Positions 44,880-52,917 of a DNA stretch of 52,917 nucleotides are shown here, piece after piece. The notes beneath the pieces were generated by a model. The model saw nothing but the letters and a program-made list of their open reading frames with translations, searched no databases and had not been told where the DNA came from. The stretch is from Clostridiaceae bacterium HSG29 (GTDB taxonomy: Bacteria > Bacillota > Clostridia > Peptostreptococcales > Acidaminobacteraceae). How positions within the stretch are numbered: position 1 is the stretch's first letter; each line of letters begins with the position of its first letter. The position numbers were made by a program, and so were the translations under genes. The DNA lies in contig JAUCFZ010000003.1 in NCBI GenBank assembly GCA_030377915.1, positions 1 through 52,917 of the forward strand, read 5' to 3'.

Positions 44880-46184
44880 ATGAGATTTGAGAAGAAAATT
44901 GTTTTATTAGTAATAATTGCTTTAGTAGTAGCTATATTTCCAGTAATGGCTGCAGTTTCAACTGAAGTAAAAGGGAGTGTATTAGAAGTTCAGAAATATG
45001 GGAATCTTACAATGGATATTGAACCTTTAGCACTTTATGATGCAGGATATGAATTAGGAGATATTCTTTTAGTTAAAGTTGGAGAAAATGAACTTGAAAT
45101 ACCATTTTGTACATCATATAGTGATGTAGATACAGGAAGTATGCTTGTACGCGATGATCAAGGAAAGAATTTGCTTGTTGTAGCAATTAATATGGGTAAT
45201 TTTTCTACTACTTATGAAGTTGAAGCTGGGGATGAATTAATTTTCTCAATGATTGAAAAAGGTGGATATCTTAGTGAATATCTTTTACATCAATTAGAAA
45301 GAACAAATGAAAGAGCGGATTATGCTACTGATGCAGTATTTGCAAATTTTAGAAATATTAATACAACGGGAATGGAAGCTAATGTTCTATTTAGAAGTAG
45401 TAGCCCTGTGAATAATGAATTAAACAGAGCTTCATATTCAAATGAATTAATGGAATATGCTAAAATTGAAACAGTCATAAATTTAGCTGATTCAAAAGAA
45501 GAAATAGAAGGATATTATGAAGTTGAAGATTTCAACTCTAATTATTATAAATCTCTTTATGATAATGGAAAAGTAATATATTTAGATATGGGAGTTGATT
45601 TATCTAGTTCTGATTTTGAAACAAAATTAGCAGAGGGATTTAAATTTATTATTAATAATGAAGGTCCATATCTTGTTCATTGTACTGAAGGTAAAGATAG
45701 AGCAGGTTTCGCAAGTGCTGTTCTTGAATCTTTAATGGGAGCAAGTCTTAATGAAATAGTTACAGATTATATGGTAACATATAAAAATTATTATGGCGTT
45801 GAAGAAGGAACTGAACAATATGATGCAATAGCAGAAAGTAATATTGTTACATCACTTACAACAATAGTATCTGGACTTGAGAAAGGAACAGATATTTCGA
45901 GATTAAATCTTCAAAAAGCGGCTGAAATGTATTTATTAAAAATTGGTTTAACATTAGAAGAAATTAATCAATTAAAAAATAATCTTGCAACAGCTGAATT
46001 AACTGAAGAAGTAGTTGAAAGTGAAAATTATATTGTTGTAAGCGGAGATAATTTATGGGATATAGCATTAAAATATCTTGATGAAGGTGAACGTTATAAT
46101 GAAATATTTGAAATGAATAAAACTATTATTAATAATCCTGATTTAATTTTTGTTGGTCAAGAATTAATTATGCCTACAAAATAG
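44880..46184 (+). CDS. secreted tyrosine-phosphatase-like protein with LysM domain
   Basis: 434 residues with an N-terminal signal peptide (about 1-25). Residues about 30-125 resemble the C-terminal beta-domain of the SAM hydroxide adenosyltransferase family (YGNLTMDIE, then TSYSDVDTGSMLVRDDQGK and LVVAINMGN). Next is a dual-specificity/tyrosine phosphatase domain with a complete P-loop HCTEGKDRAG (C268, R274), and finally LysM (about 384-432, VVSGDNLWDIALKYL), which binds peptidoglycan. It should be an extracellular, wall-held phosphatase acting on phosphoprotein, phosphoinositide or another phospho-ester; the substrate is unknown. AGGAGGA precedes the ATG. Confidence 0.88.
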   Translation: MRFEKKIVLLVIIALVVAIFPVMAAVSTEVKGSVLEVQKYGNLTMDIEPLALYDAGYELGDILLVKVGENELEIPFCTSYSDVDTGSMLVRDDQGKNLLVVAINMGNFSTTYEVEAGDELIFSMIEKGGYLSEYLLHQLERTNERADYATDAVFANFRNINTTGMEANVLFRSSSPVNNELNRASYSNELMEYAKIETVINLADSKEEIEGYYEVEDFNSNYYKSLYDNGKVIYLDMGVDLSSSDFETKLAEGFKFIINNEGPYLVHCTEGKDRAGFASAVLESLMGASLNEIVTDYMVTYKNYYGVEEGTEQYDAIAESNIVTSLTTIVSGLEKGTDISRLNLQKAAEMYLLKIGLTLEEINQLKNNLATAELTEEVVESENYIVVSGDNLWDIALKYLDEGERYNEIFEMNKTIINNPDLIFVGQELIMPTK

Positions 46185-46193
46185 AAAAATTAT

Positions 46194-46222
46194 AGCCTAG
46201 AAGAAATTCTAGGCTGTTTTAT
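46194..46222 (+). terminator. intrinsic terminator after the phosphatase gene
   Basis: AGCCTAGAA and TTCTAGGCT form a perfect 9-bp stem with a GAAA tetraloop, followed by GTTTTATAT. Confidence 0.92.
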
Positions 46223-46328
46223 ATATGCTATACTTTTTTTATCATTACTTGCTTAAATTATTTGTTTTTTATTTTTCTCCGAATATATAATAATATGATA
46301 AAATAGTATGTAAGGAATGGAGTTAATG

Positions 46329-46916
46329 ATGAACAATATTACATATTATAATGAAAATTACGATAAATACATAAGTGAAAGTTTTAAAGCAGATATGTCA
46401 TTACTGTATAATGAATTTGAAAAATATTTGAATGTAAAAGATATAATTTTAGATTTAGGTTGTGGTTCTGGAAGAGATAGTTTATATTTTCATAATAAAG
46501 GTTATAATGTTATATCGCTTGATGGATCAATTAAAATAATTGAGCATTTAAAAATAATATTAAAAAATGAAATTGTTTTTTCTACATTTGAAGAATATAA
46601 AACAGATAAGAAATTTGATGGAATATGGGCTTGTGCTTCATTACTTCATGTAAAAAAAGAAAGTATGGAAGAGATACTTTTAAAATATATTGATTTATTA
46701 TCGGTAAATGGTATATTTTTTATATCTTTTAAACTAAGAGATAATAATTTTTCAAATAATGGAAGAGTTTTTACTTGCTTTACAGAAAATTCATTAAAGA
46801 TTTTATTAAATAAATTATTAGGTATTGAAATAATAAAATTTATTGAAACTAAAGATGTAAGAAAAAATAGAGAAAATGAAAAATGGATTAGTGTTATTAT
46901 TAAAAGAATAAAATAA
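46329..46916 (+). CDS. class I SAM-dependent methyltransferase
   Basis: 195 residues. Motif I IILDLGCGSGRDSLYF (about 38-53) and the acidic end of strand 2 (SLDGS) bind S-adenosylmethionine; ACASLLHV is motif IV. The size and spacing are like TehB/UbiE-type small-molecule methyltransferases. The start at 46329 is chosen from GGAG 6 bases upstream; ATG codons at 46317 and 46326 are too close to that site. The target is unknown. It sits directly before a diguanylate cyclase, an arrangement partly preserved around 42264-43894. Confidence 0.88.
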   Translation: MNNITYYNENYDKYISESFKADMSLLYNEFEKYLNVKDIILDLGCGSGRDSLYFHNKGYNVISLDGSIKIIEHLKIILKNEIVFSTFEEYKTDKKFDGIWACASLLHVKKESMEEILLKYIDLLSVNGIFFISFKLRDNNFSNNGRVFTCFTENSLKILLNKLLGIEIIKFIETKDVRKNRENEKWISVIIKRIK

Positions 46917-46935
46917 TTAAACGGATGTGATATTT

Positions 46936-48474
46936 GTGAATAAAACAAATAAAAAAGAAATTTATATATTTATATTAATAATAATTCTAATTATTTTTGT
47001 ATTCTCAATATTAGAGTATGAATTAATAAAAGGATATAGGGAGCAAAATAGTAGTAATAAAGAAGAATTATTAAATAGATATGAAGAACAATATAACACA
47101 ATTAAATACTCTAATAGAAAGCTTTCAGAAGCATATTTTAATGAAGTTATTTGTAATAATGAAATATTAGAAATAATTGATGAAGCTAATAATGCAAGTG
47201 AAGAAAGAAAAGATGAATTAAGAAAAATTTTAAGTAATAATGTAGAAAAAATATACAATAGAACTAAGAAAAATAAATTTAGACAATTTCATTTCGTTTT
47301 AAAAGATAATGAGAGTTTTTTAAGAATGCATGCAATTGATAAATATGGAGATAATTTAACTGATGTTAGAAATACAGTGAGAATTTCAAATGAGAAAGAA
47401 ATATTTGTTGAAGGATTTGAAGAAGGAAGAATATTTAATGGATATAGATTTCAATATCCTTTATTTAATAATGAAAAACATATTGGTTCTATGGAAATAA
47501 GTTTATCTTTTGGTTCAATTGCTGAATTAATGAAAAAACTTTATAATAATCAAAGTATTTTTATGATAAAAAAATCAATTGTAAATGAAAAAGTATGGGA
47601 AGAACAAATAAAAGAAAATTATGATGAATGTTTAATATCTGACTTATATTATTTTGATAAGGAAATATATGATTATATTGAAGATGAAAATAAACTAAAT
47701 AAAATGATTTCATTTTTAATAAATGATGAAAAATTAGATGAATTATTATTAGCGGAAGAATCATTTTTAATTAATTATAGTTCTAAAAATAATGATTGTT
47801 CTGTTATATTTTTGCAAATAGATAATGTTATAGGGAATCATGTTGGATATTTAGTTTTACAGGAAAAAAATAATGTTTTTGTATATTTTAAAAGTAACAT
47901 AATATATAAAAGTATTTTATTAATAAGTATTGCATTAATATTAATAATATTAAATGTATTTTTATATAAATCGCGAATTAAAATGATAAAAATTACTTAT
48001 TTTGATAAATTAACAGGTGCTTTTAATAGAAATAAATTAGAAAAATATTTATCAGATGAAGTTGAAAAAAGCAATAGATATGATATACCATTTTCAATAA
48101 TAATGTTTGATTTTGATCATTTTAAAAATGTAAATGACACATATGGTCATACTAAAGGAGATGAAGTATTAAAGGAAGTTATTAATATAATTCATAATAA
48201 GTTAAGGATTAATGATTCTATATTTAGGTATGGTGGGGATGAATTTATAATATTTTTATCAAATACTGAACTTGAAAATGCGTTGATAGTAGCTGAAAAA
48301 TTAAGGTTAAATATTAGCAAAATGGAAAAAATTTCAGATATTGTTGATAATATAACTTTAAGTATGGGTGTAGTAGAATATGATGATGATCTTTCATGGC
48401 TTGAACTTATTAATAGAGCGGATAGGAAATTATATGAAGCAAAAAAAATGGGTAGAAATAAAGTCTGTTTTTAA
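46936..48474 (+). CDS. sensor diguanylate cyclase (copy 2 of two paralogues)
   Basis: 512 residues with the same plan as the gene at 42350: membrane segment, double-Cache-like external sensor (FVLKDNESFLRMHAIDKYGD, VEGFEEGRIFNGYRFQYPLF), second membrane segment and GGDEF output. YGGDEF (433-437) and the RIND inhibitory site are intact. The external domains have diverged more than the GGDEF halves, so ligands may differ. The GTG at 46936 is chosen because GGATGTGAT lies 4 bases upstream. A terminator follows at 48498. Confidence 0.9.
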   Translation: MNKTNKKEIYIFILIIILIIFVFSILEYELIKGYREQNSSNKEELLNRYEEQYNTIKYSNRKLSEAYFNEVICNNEILEIIDEANNASEERKDELRKILSNNVEKIYNRTKKNKFRQFHFVLKDNESFLRMHAIDKYGDNLTDVRNTVRISNEKEIFVEGFEEGRIFNGYRFQYPLFNNEKHIGSMEISLSFGSIAELMKKLYNNQSIFMIKKSIVNEKVWEEQIKENYDECLISDLYYFDKEIYDYIEDENKLNKMISFLINDEKLDELLLAEESFLINYSSKNNDCSVIFLQIDNVIGNHVGYLVLQEKNNVFVYFKSNIIYKSILLISIALILIILNVFLYKSRIKMIKITYFDKLTGAFNRNKLEKYLSDEVEKSNRYDIPFSIIMFDFDHFKNVNDTYGHTKGDEVLKEVINIIHNKLRINDSIFRYGGDEFIIFLSNTELENALIVAEKLRLNISKMEKISDIVDNITLSMGVVEYDDDLSWLELINRADRKLYEAKKMGRNKVCF

Positions 48475-48497
48475 AAATATTTACTGTGTAGTTGAAG

Positions 48498-48530
48498 TGA
48501 ACTGTTACTAAAGGAATAGTTCATTTTTTC
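48498..48530 (+). terminator. intrinsic terminator after cyclase copy 2
   Basis: TGAACTGTT pairs with AATAGTTCA (9 bp, one G-T) over an 8-base loop and is followed by TTTTTT. Confidence 0.85.
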
Positions 48531-48599
48531 TATTTAAAAATGATTATTTAGATTTAAAAAGGGTAAATTTGCTAATAAGTCCGATAAATTTCTTATGAG

Positions 48600-48622
48600 A
48601 GGAGGATCTACTTAATAAGTAG
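48600..48622 (+). promoter_or_regulatory. ribosome site separated from its start by a hairpin
   Basis: AGGAGG (48600-48605) is the only good ribosome site for the next gene but lies 25 bases before the ATG. Between them CTACTT and AAGTAG form a perfect 6-bp hairpin with an AAT loop (48608-48622). Folding it would bring the site to a normal distance; alternatively a six-codon leader, ATG at 48594, overlaps the site. Confidence 0.5.
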
Positions 48623-48630
48623 TTATTTAT

Positions 48631-50238
48631 ATGAAATATAATAAAATTGAGAAGATTATTTTAAGTGTTGCAGTTTTAATTTTTTTATCCTCATTAACTG
48701 TATATATAATAAATATTAATAAAACACAAGTTTTAGAAGAAACAACTGATAATGATAATGTTTATGAGAAAGAAATTATTTATCCATCTAATAAAACTTA
48801 TAGTGAAGTAAAAACTGATTTTAGTGGACCGTATTCGTATAGTTCAATTAATGAAAAAAATTATGATGGAATTATTTTAAAAATATTAACTCATGAAAAA
48901 CCTGTTATGGGTGAGCCTACTCAATTACATGCACAGCAATTTGCAAATTTAACTGGAGCTATAGTGGAAATTACATATGTTCCGTTTAAAGATTTATATT
49001 CAGAAGTAAAATATGGAATTAAAAAAAATAAATATGATATAGTTTTTTATGGTTCGCAATGGATAGCAGATTTTGTTGATGATTTAGCACCAGTTCCAGA
49101 TTCTATGATTAATTCGCAGCAATTTCAAAATACTATTACGATATATAAAAAATTAGCAAAATGGGAAGATAAGTATTATAATGTCACGATTGATGGCGAT
49201 AGAAATTATATGCAATTTCGTACGGATATTTATAGTGATTTAAATATTAATAAGGAATATTATGATGAAACTGGTGAAGAACTGAAGATTCCAGAGACAT
49301 GGAAAGAACTTATTGAAGTTTCAAAATTTTTTCAAAATAAAGTTTATAATGGTAAAAAAATAAATGGAATAAGTCAAATAACTAATCAAGATGACTTATT
49401 ATTTTCGCAATTTCTTCAATATGCAACCCCGTATGTTAAACATCCGGATTATATAGGAAAGTGTATATATTTTGATTCTGACTCTGAGGATATGGAACCT
49501 TTGATAAATTCGCCAGGTTTTATTGAAGCATTAAATAAATTTGTTGAGATGCAAGATATTAATGTATCAGAAGAAAAAAAATCATTAAGTGATCAAATTA
49601 ACGAATTTGGAAAAGGGAATGCTGTTTTTTGTACCTCATGGGATGATCCTTTTGTAGAAGCCATGCAAAAAAAATCTGAAATTAGAAATAAAGTAGTAGC
49701 AGAAGTTTTACCAGGCTCTAGAAAAGTTTGGAATGAAGAGGAAAACAGATGGGATAATTTTCCTGATATTAATTATGCACCGTATATTGCATGGGGATGG
49801 ACTAGTGCAGTATCACGAGTTTCAGAAAATAAAACTATTGCATTTGATTATTTAGGTTTTTTTAGTAATGAAGTGAATCATAAATCAGATTTAATTATAG
49901 GAAGATTTGGAGTAAATCCTTATAGAGTTTCTGATTTGGATATTGAGTTTTGGGTAAATGATGCAGGATGGGATTTAAATGTAGCGTCTTCATATGTTAG
50001 AACTATGAATAAAATTAGTCAACATCCAAATAGAGTAATAGATTTAAGAATTCATAATAGTCAATTATATATGAGAAGTTTAGCAGTTGGAATAAATAGG
50101 GCTCTAGAAGGGCGTAGTACAGCAGAAGAAGCGCTAAATGTTGTTTACGAAGAATGGAAAATAATAACTAAAAATATAGGGGTTGAAAAACAACGTGAAG
50201 CATATAAAAAGAGTTTAGAAGTATTTAAAACAGAATAA
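48631..50238 (+). CDS. membrane-anchored extracellular solute-binding protein
   Basis: 535 residues. One N-terminal membrane segment (about 8-30, no lipobox Cys), then a family 1/8-type sugar or polyol binding-protein fold: ILTHEKPVMGEPTQLHAQQF, TGAIVEITYVPF, YDIVFYGSQWIADFVDDLAP, IPETWKELIEVSKFF, GNAVFCTSWDDPF, YAPYIAWGWTSAVS. No ABC permease or ATPase gene follows; instead a sensor kinase starts 22 bases downstream. I infer that it is a ligand-binding partner of that kinase rather than a transporter part. The ATG at 48631 is the only usable start found, despite the remote ribosome site. Confidence 0.82.
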   Translation: MKYNKIEKIILSVAVLIFLSSLTVYIININKTQVLEETTDNDNVYEKEIIYPSNKTYSEVKTDFSGPYSYSSINEKNYDGIILKILTHEKPVMGEPTQLHAQQFANLTGAIVEITYVPFKDLYSEVKYGIKKNKYDIVFYGSQWIADFVDDLAPVPDSMINSQQFQNTITIYKKLAKWEDKYYNVTIDGDRNYMQFRTDIYSDLNINKEYYDETGEELKIPETWKELIEVSKFFQNKVYNGKKINGISQITNQDDLLFSQFLQYATPYVKHPDYIGKCIYFDSDSEDMEPLINSPGFIEALNKFVEMQDINVSEEKKSLSDQINEFGKGNAVFCTSWDDPFVEAMQKKSEIRNKVVAEVLPGSRKVWNEEENRWDNFPDINYAPYIAWGWTSAVSRVSENKTIAFDYLGFFSNEVNHKSDLIIGRFGVNPYRVSDLDIEFWVNDAGWDLNVASSYVRTMNKISQHPNRVIDLRIHNSQLYMRSLAVGINRALEGRSTAEEALNVVYEEWKIITKNIGVEKQREAYKKSLEVFKTE

Positions 50239-50260
50239 CAAGTAGAGGAGTCAGAATAGT

Positions 50261-52414
50261 ATGAAAATTAATAGAGCCACAAATATAAGAACAAGATTTA
50301 TTATTATACTATCCATAGTGATTACATTAATTATGATTATTATAGGTGTAAGTATTATTTATATTCAGAATAAGCAAAGAACTAAAACTTTGTATAATCG
50401 TTCTGATTCAATAATAAAACAATTATCTCTTGTATTACAAACTCCACTATGGGAATCTGATAAGGATGATCTTGATACAATTATAAATTCCTATTTAAAG
50501 GATAAAATAGTTTTATCAATAAAAGTAAAAGAAAATGATGAAATAATAAGTTTTGTTAGTGAAAATAATGAATCTAAAGATATAAATAAAAAATATCAAT
50601 TTACTAAGAGTGGTATTGTTATTTCAAAAATTGGTGATAAAATTGGTGATTTTGAGGTATGTTTTTCAAGGATAGTAATTGCTAAAGAAATATACAATAT
50701 TGTGAATTTAATTATTATATTTGAAGGCATTTTGATTGTAATAATTGTATTTATAGTTACATTAATTACAGGGAAATATATTTCAAAGCCATTAAATTTA
50801 CTTGTTAAAATAGCAAAAGAAGTTGATGCAAATAATTTAAATGTAAAATTACCAGATATGCAAAATAATTATGAAATTAACGCTTTAATAAACGCATATG
50901 ATATTATGCTTAAAAATATGAATGAAAGTATTGATAAATTAAAAGAAAGTGAGGAATATAATCGAACAATAATAGAGATATTACCTGATACAATTATTAA
51001 AACAAATATTGAAGGGAAATATTTAGATATTATTGGCTTAAATAAAAAAAATTCGTTTTATACGAAAGAAGAAACAATTGGTAAATATATATCAGATTTC
51101 TTGTCAGAAGTAGAAGCGAATAAAATACTAGATTCAATTAAAAAATGTATTGAGGAAAAAAATATTCAAACTGTTGAATATATGTTTTCTACGCCAGAAG
51201 GAAAATTATGTTTTGAAGCAAGAATTATTGAAACTGGAAATAATGAAGCACTTGTTCTTGTTAGAGATATTACTATTCAAAAAAAAGCGGAGATAGATTT
51301 AAAAGAAAGTGAGGAAAGATTTTCATTATTTATGGGATATTTACCGGCTTTGGCGTTTATAAAAACTTCAAATTCTGAAATTATATATACAAATGAGTAT
51401 ATGAATAAAAATTTTGAAACAAAAAATTGGAAAGGTAAAACAGCAAAAGATTTTTATTCTGAGGAAGTAGGTAATAAAATTATTGCTTTAGATAAACTTG
51501 CGCTTGAAGAAGGCAACCAATTATCAGTTGAACATTTATATCATAAAGATGGTTCAGAACATATTTATGAAACCAAGAGATTTGTACTTCATAGAGATGG
51601 TAAAAAATCTTTATTAGCTGGAATTGGATTAGACGTTACAAAACAAAAAAAGGCAGAAAAAGAATTAAAATTATATCAAAGCAATCTTGAAAAAACAATT
51701 TTAAAGCGAACTGAAGAATTAGATAAATCAAATAAAGAGTTAGAGAGATTTGCATATATTGCTTCACACGATTTACAAGAACCGCTTAGAATGGTAACTA
51801 GTTATCTTCAGTTATTAGTAAAAAGATATTCTGATAAATTTGATCAAGATGGAACTGACTTTATTGAATATGCTGTTGATGGGGCTAAACGAATGCAGAT
51901 TTTAATTGATGATTTATTAAAATATTCTAGAATTGGAACTAAAGTTAAAAAATTTGAATTAATTGATTTAGAGAAAGTTTTAGAGAATACGCTTAAAAAT
52001 ATTGAAGTAATTATTGAAGAAAATGATGCAACAATAGTACACTCATCTTTGCCTATTATTTTTGGAGATGAAGTTCAAATATCTAGATTATTTCAAAATT
52101 TAATTGGAAATGCAATTAAGTTCAAAGGTGATAGACAACCTGAAATAAGAATAACTTCGGAAGAAAATGAAGAATTTTGGAAATTTAAAATTGAAGATAA
52201 TGGAATTGGTATTAAAGAAGAATATTTTGATAAAATTTTTCAAGTTTTTCAAAGATTGCATAGTAGAGGTGAATATCCTGGAACAGGTATTGGATTAGCA
52301 ATTTGTGAAAAAATTGTAGATAGTCATAATGGAATAATAAATGTAGATTCTGAATATGGTAGAGGGACAACATTTAATTTTACTATAGCCAAACGAGGGA
52401 TTGATGATGAATAA
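50261..52414 (+). CDS. membrane sensor histidine kinase with HAMP and two PAS domains
   Basis: 717 residues. Membrane segments at about 11-34 and 147-170 enclose a small external domain. HAMP (about 170-222), two PAS domains (about 232-345 and 350-465), a coiled linker, HisKA with YIASHDLQEPLRM (H503), and an ATPase domain (LIGNAIKF, IEDNGIGIKEEYF, GTGIGLAICEKIVDSHNG) follow. The core is of the phytochrome-like family. No receiver gene is in the window; it may follow downstream. AGAGGAG lies 12 bases before the ATG. The gene is preceded by a binding protein and overlaps the next gene's start by 8 bases, so all three probably form one sensing operon. Confidence 0.9.
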   Translation: MKINRATNIRTRFIIILSIVITLIMIIIGVSIIYIQNKQRTKTLYNRSDSIIKQLSLVLQTPLWESDKDDLDTIINSYLKDKIVLSIKVKENDEIISFVSENNESKDINKKYQFTKSGIVISKIGDKIGDFEVCFSRIVIAKEIYNIVNLIIIFEGILIVIIVFIVTLITGKYISKPLNLLVKIAKEVDANNLNVKLPDMQNNYEINALINAYDIMLKNMNESIDKLKESEEYNRTIIEILPDTIIKTNIEGKYLDIIGLNKKNSFYTKEETIGKYISDFLSEVEANKILDSIKKCIEEKNIQTVEYMFSTPEGKLCFEARIIETGNNEALVLVRDITIQKKAEIDLKESEERFSLFMGYLPALAFIKTSNSEIIYTNEYMNKNFETKNWKGKTAKDFYSEEVGNKIIALDKLALEEGNQLSVEHLYHKDGSEHIYETKRFVLHRDGKKSLLAGIGLDVTKQKKAEKELKLYQSNLEKTILKRTEELDKSNKELERFAYIASHDLQEPLRMVTSYLQLLVKRYSDKFDQDGTDFIEYAVDGAKRMQILIDDLLKYSRIGTKVKKFELIDLEKVLENTLKNIEVIIEENDATIVHSSLPIIFGDEVQISRLFQNLIGNAIKFKGDRQPEIRITSEENEEFWKFKIEDNGIGIKEEYFDKIFQVFQRLHSRGEYPGTGIGLAICEKIVDSHNGIINVDSEYGRGTTFNFTIAKRGIDDE

Positions 52415-52917
52415 TAAAATAATAATAAAAACAATTTTAATGTTTCTGGTAATTATAACTATTTTTTCTATTGGAACATTTGCTACTAATAAAAAATATT
52501 TAAACGTTGCTGGATCTACCGAATATCCACCATTTGAATTTATTAATGATAATGGCGAACCTGATGGTTTTTTAGTGGATATATTTATTGCAGTTGCAGA
52601 AGTAATGGAAATTGATTATGAAATAAATTTAGATAAATGGGATATTGTACGCAAAGACTTAGAAGAGGGGCAAATTAATGCTTTGATGGGAATGTATAAA
52701 ACTGAAAAGCGTGATAAATTAGTAGACTTTTCTGTTCCTCATTTTATATCTTCTTATGCTGTTTTTGTTAGTGAAAATTCAGATATAAAAAATATTGAAG
52801 ATGCAAAAAATAAAAAAATAAGTGTTTTAGAAGATGACCTTGGGCACGACTATATTGTAGAAGAAGGGATAACTGATAAAATATTTGTTACTAATTCAAT
52901 TGAAAAAACTCTTAAAG
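52407..52917 (+). CDS. family 3 periplasmic-binding domain protein, 3' end outside window
   Basis: 170 residues are visible. A signal peptide or anchor (about 1-27) is followed by a type 3 amino-acid-binding-protein domain: NVAGSTEYPPFEFINDNGE, DGFLVDIFIAVAE, NALMGMYKTEKRDKLVDFSVP and SAVFV-like SYAVFVSE. The frame is open at the window end. Such domains occur as free transport proteins but also at the N-terminus of BvgS-like kinases and cyclases; the overlap with a kinase gene favours a sensor. GAGGGA lies 6 bases before the ATG at 52407; an ATG at 52404 is also in frame. Confidence 0.8.
   Translation, partial: MNNKIIIKTILMFLVIITIFSIGTFATNKKYLNVAGSTEYPPFEFINDNGEPDGFLVDIFIAVAEVMEIDYEINLDKWDIVRKDLEEGQINALMGMYKTEKRDKLVDFSVPHFISSYAVFVSENSDIKNIEDAKNKKISVLEDDLGHDYIVEEGITDKIFVTNSIEKTLK

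Noticed and set aside
1-52917. CRISPR array, tRNA or rRNA genes
   Set aside because: No regularly spaced direct repeats and no tRNA cloverleaf or rRNA-like conserved stretches were noticed by eye; a tRNA scan could still reveal one.

Overview
The window is strongly AT-rich, with GGAGG-type ribosome sites, lipobox lipoproteins, clostridial-style intrinsic terminators and no outer-membrane genes. It looks like chromosome of a low-GC anaerobic Firmicute (Clostridia-like, probably an amino-acid or peptide fermenter). The exact lineage cannot be read from the sequence. Both window edges cut through genes, and almost every gene is on the + strand.

Bases 1-9190 are a phage-defence block: the 3' end of a DrmE-like gene, then drmA and drmB of a DISARM system. 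After a 350-bp gap comes a phospholipase-D/SF2-helicase fusion. No DrmC or DISARM methylase gene is visible here.

Bases 9316-17979 are a 5-oxoproline (pyroglutamate) module. A Na+/solute symporter, a histidine kinase and an NtrC-type sigma-54 activator form one overlapping operon, laid out like a split CbrA/CbrB. Downstream are two 16-bp palindromic activator sites, a sigma-54 promoter, and pxpA, an NRAMP-fold transporter, pxpB and pxpC.

Bases 18051-23228 hold four secreted or membrane-anchored proteins of unknown role: a MORN-type lipoprotein, a zinc-ribbon membrane protein, and two small ones.

Bases 23245-37680 are a second sigma-54 regulon. A one-component activator precedes a near-perfect -24/-12 promoter and a ten-gene peptide-use operon: binding protein, two permeases, two ATPases, a creatininase-family amidase, two cytoplasmic gamma-glutamyltransferases, an alanine-racemase-family enzyme and an M20 amidohydrolase. 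I infer import of gamma-glutamyl or D-amino-acid-containing peptides (for example peptidoglycan fragments or gamma-glutamyl compounds) followed by intracellular breakdown. The binding protein appears circularly permuted.

Bases 37684-52917 are rich in signalling genes: a tRNA dihydrouridine synthase (- strand), a beta-propeller diguanylate cyclase, two paralogous sensor diguanylate cyclases, a secreted phosphatase with LysM, a methyltransferase, and a binding-protein/histidine-kinase pair followed by another periplasmic-binding sensor cut by the window end. Bases 41960-44793 are decaying DNA: a broken YjbR gene, the stump of a duplicated methyltransferase, and an 878-bp transposase-less element with 25-bp inverted repeats and a perfect 8-bp target duplication.
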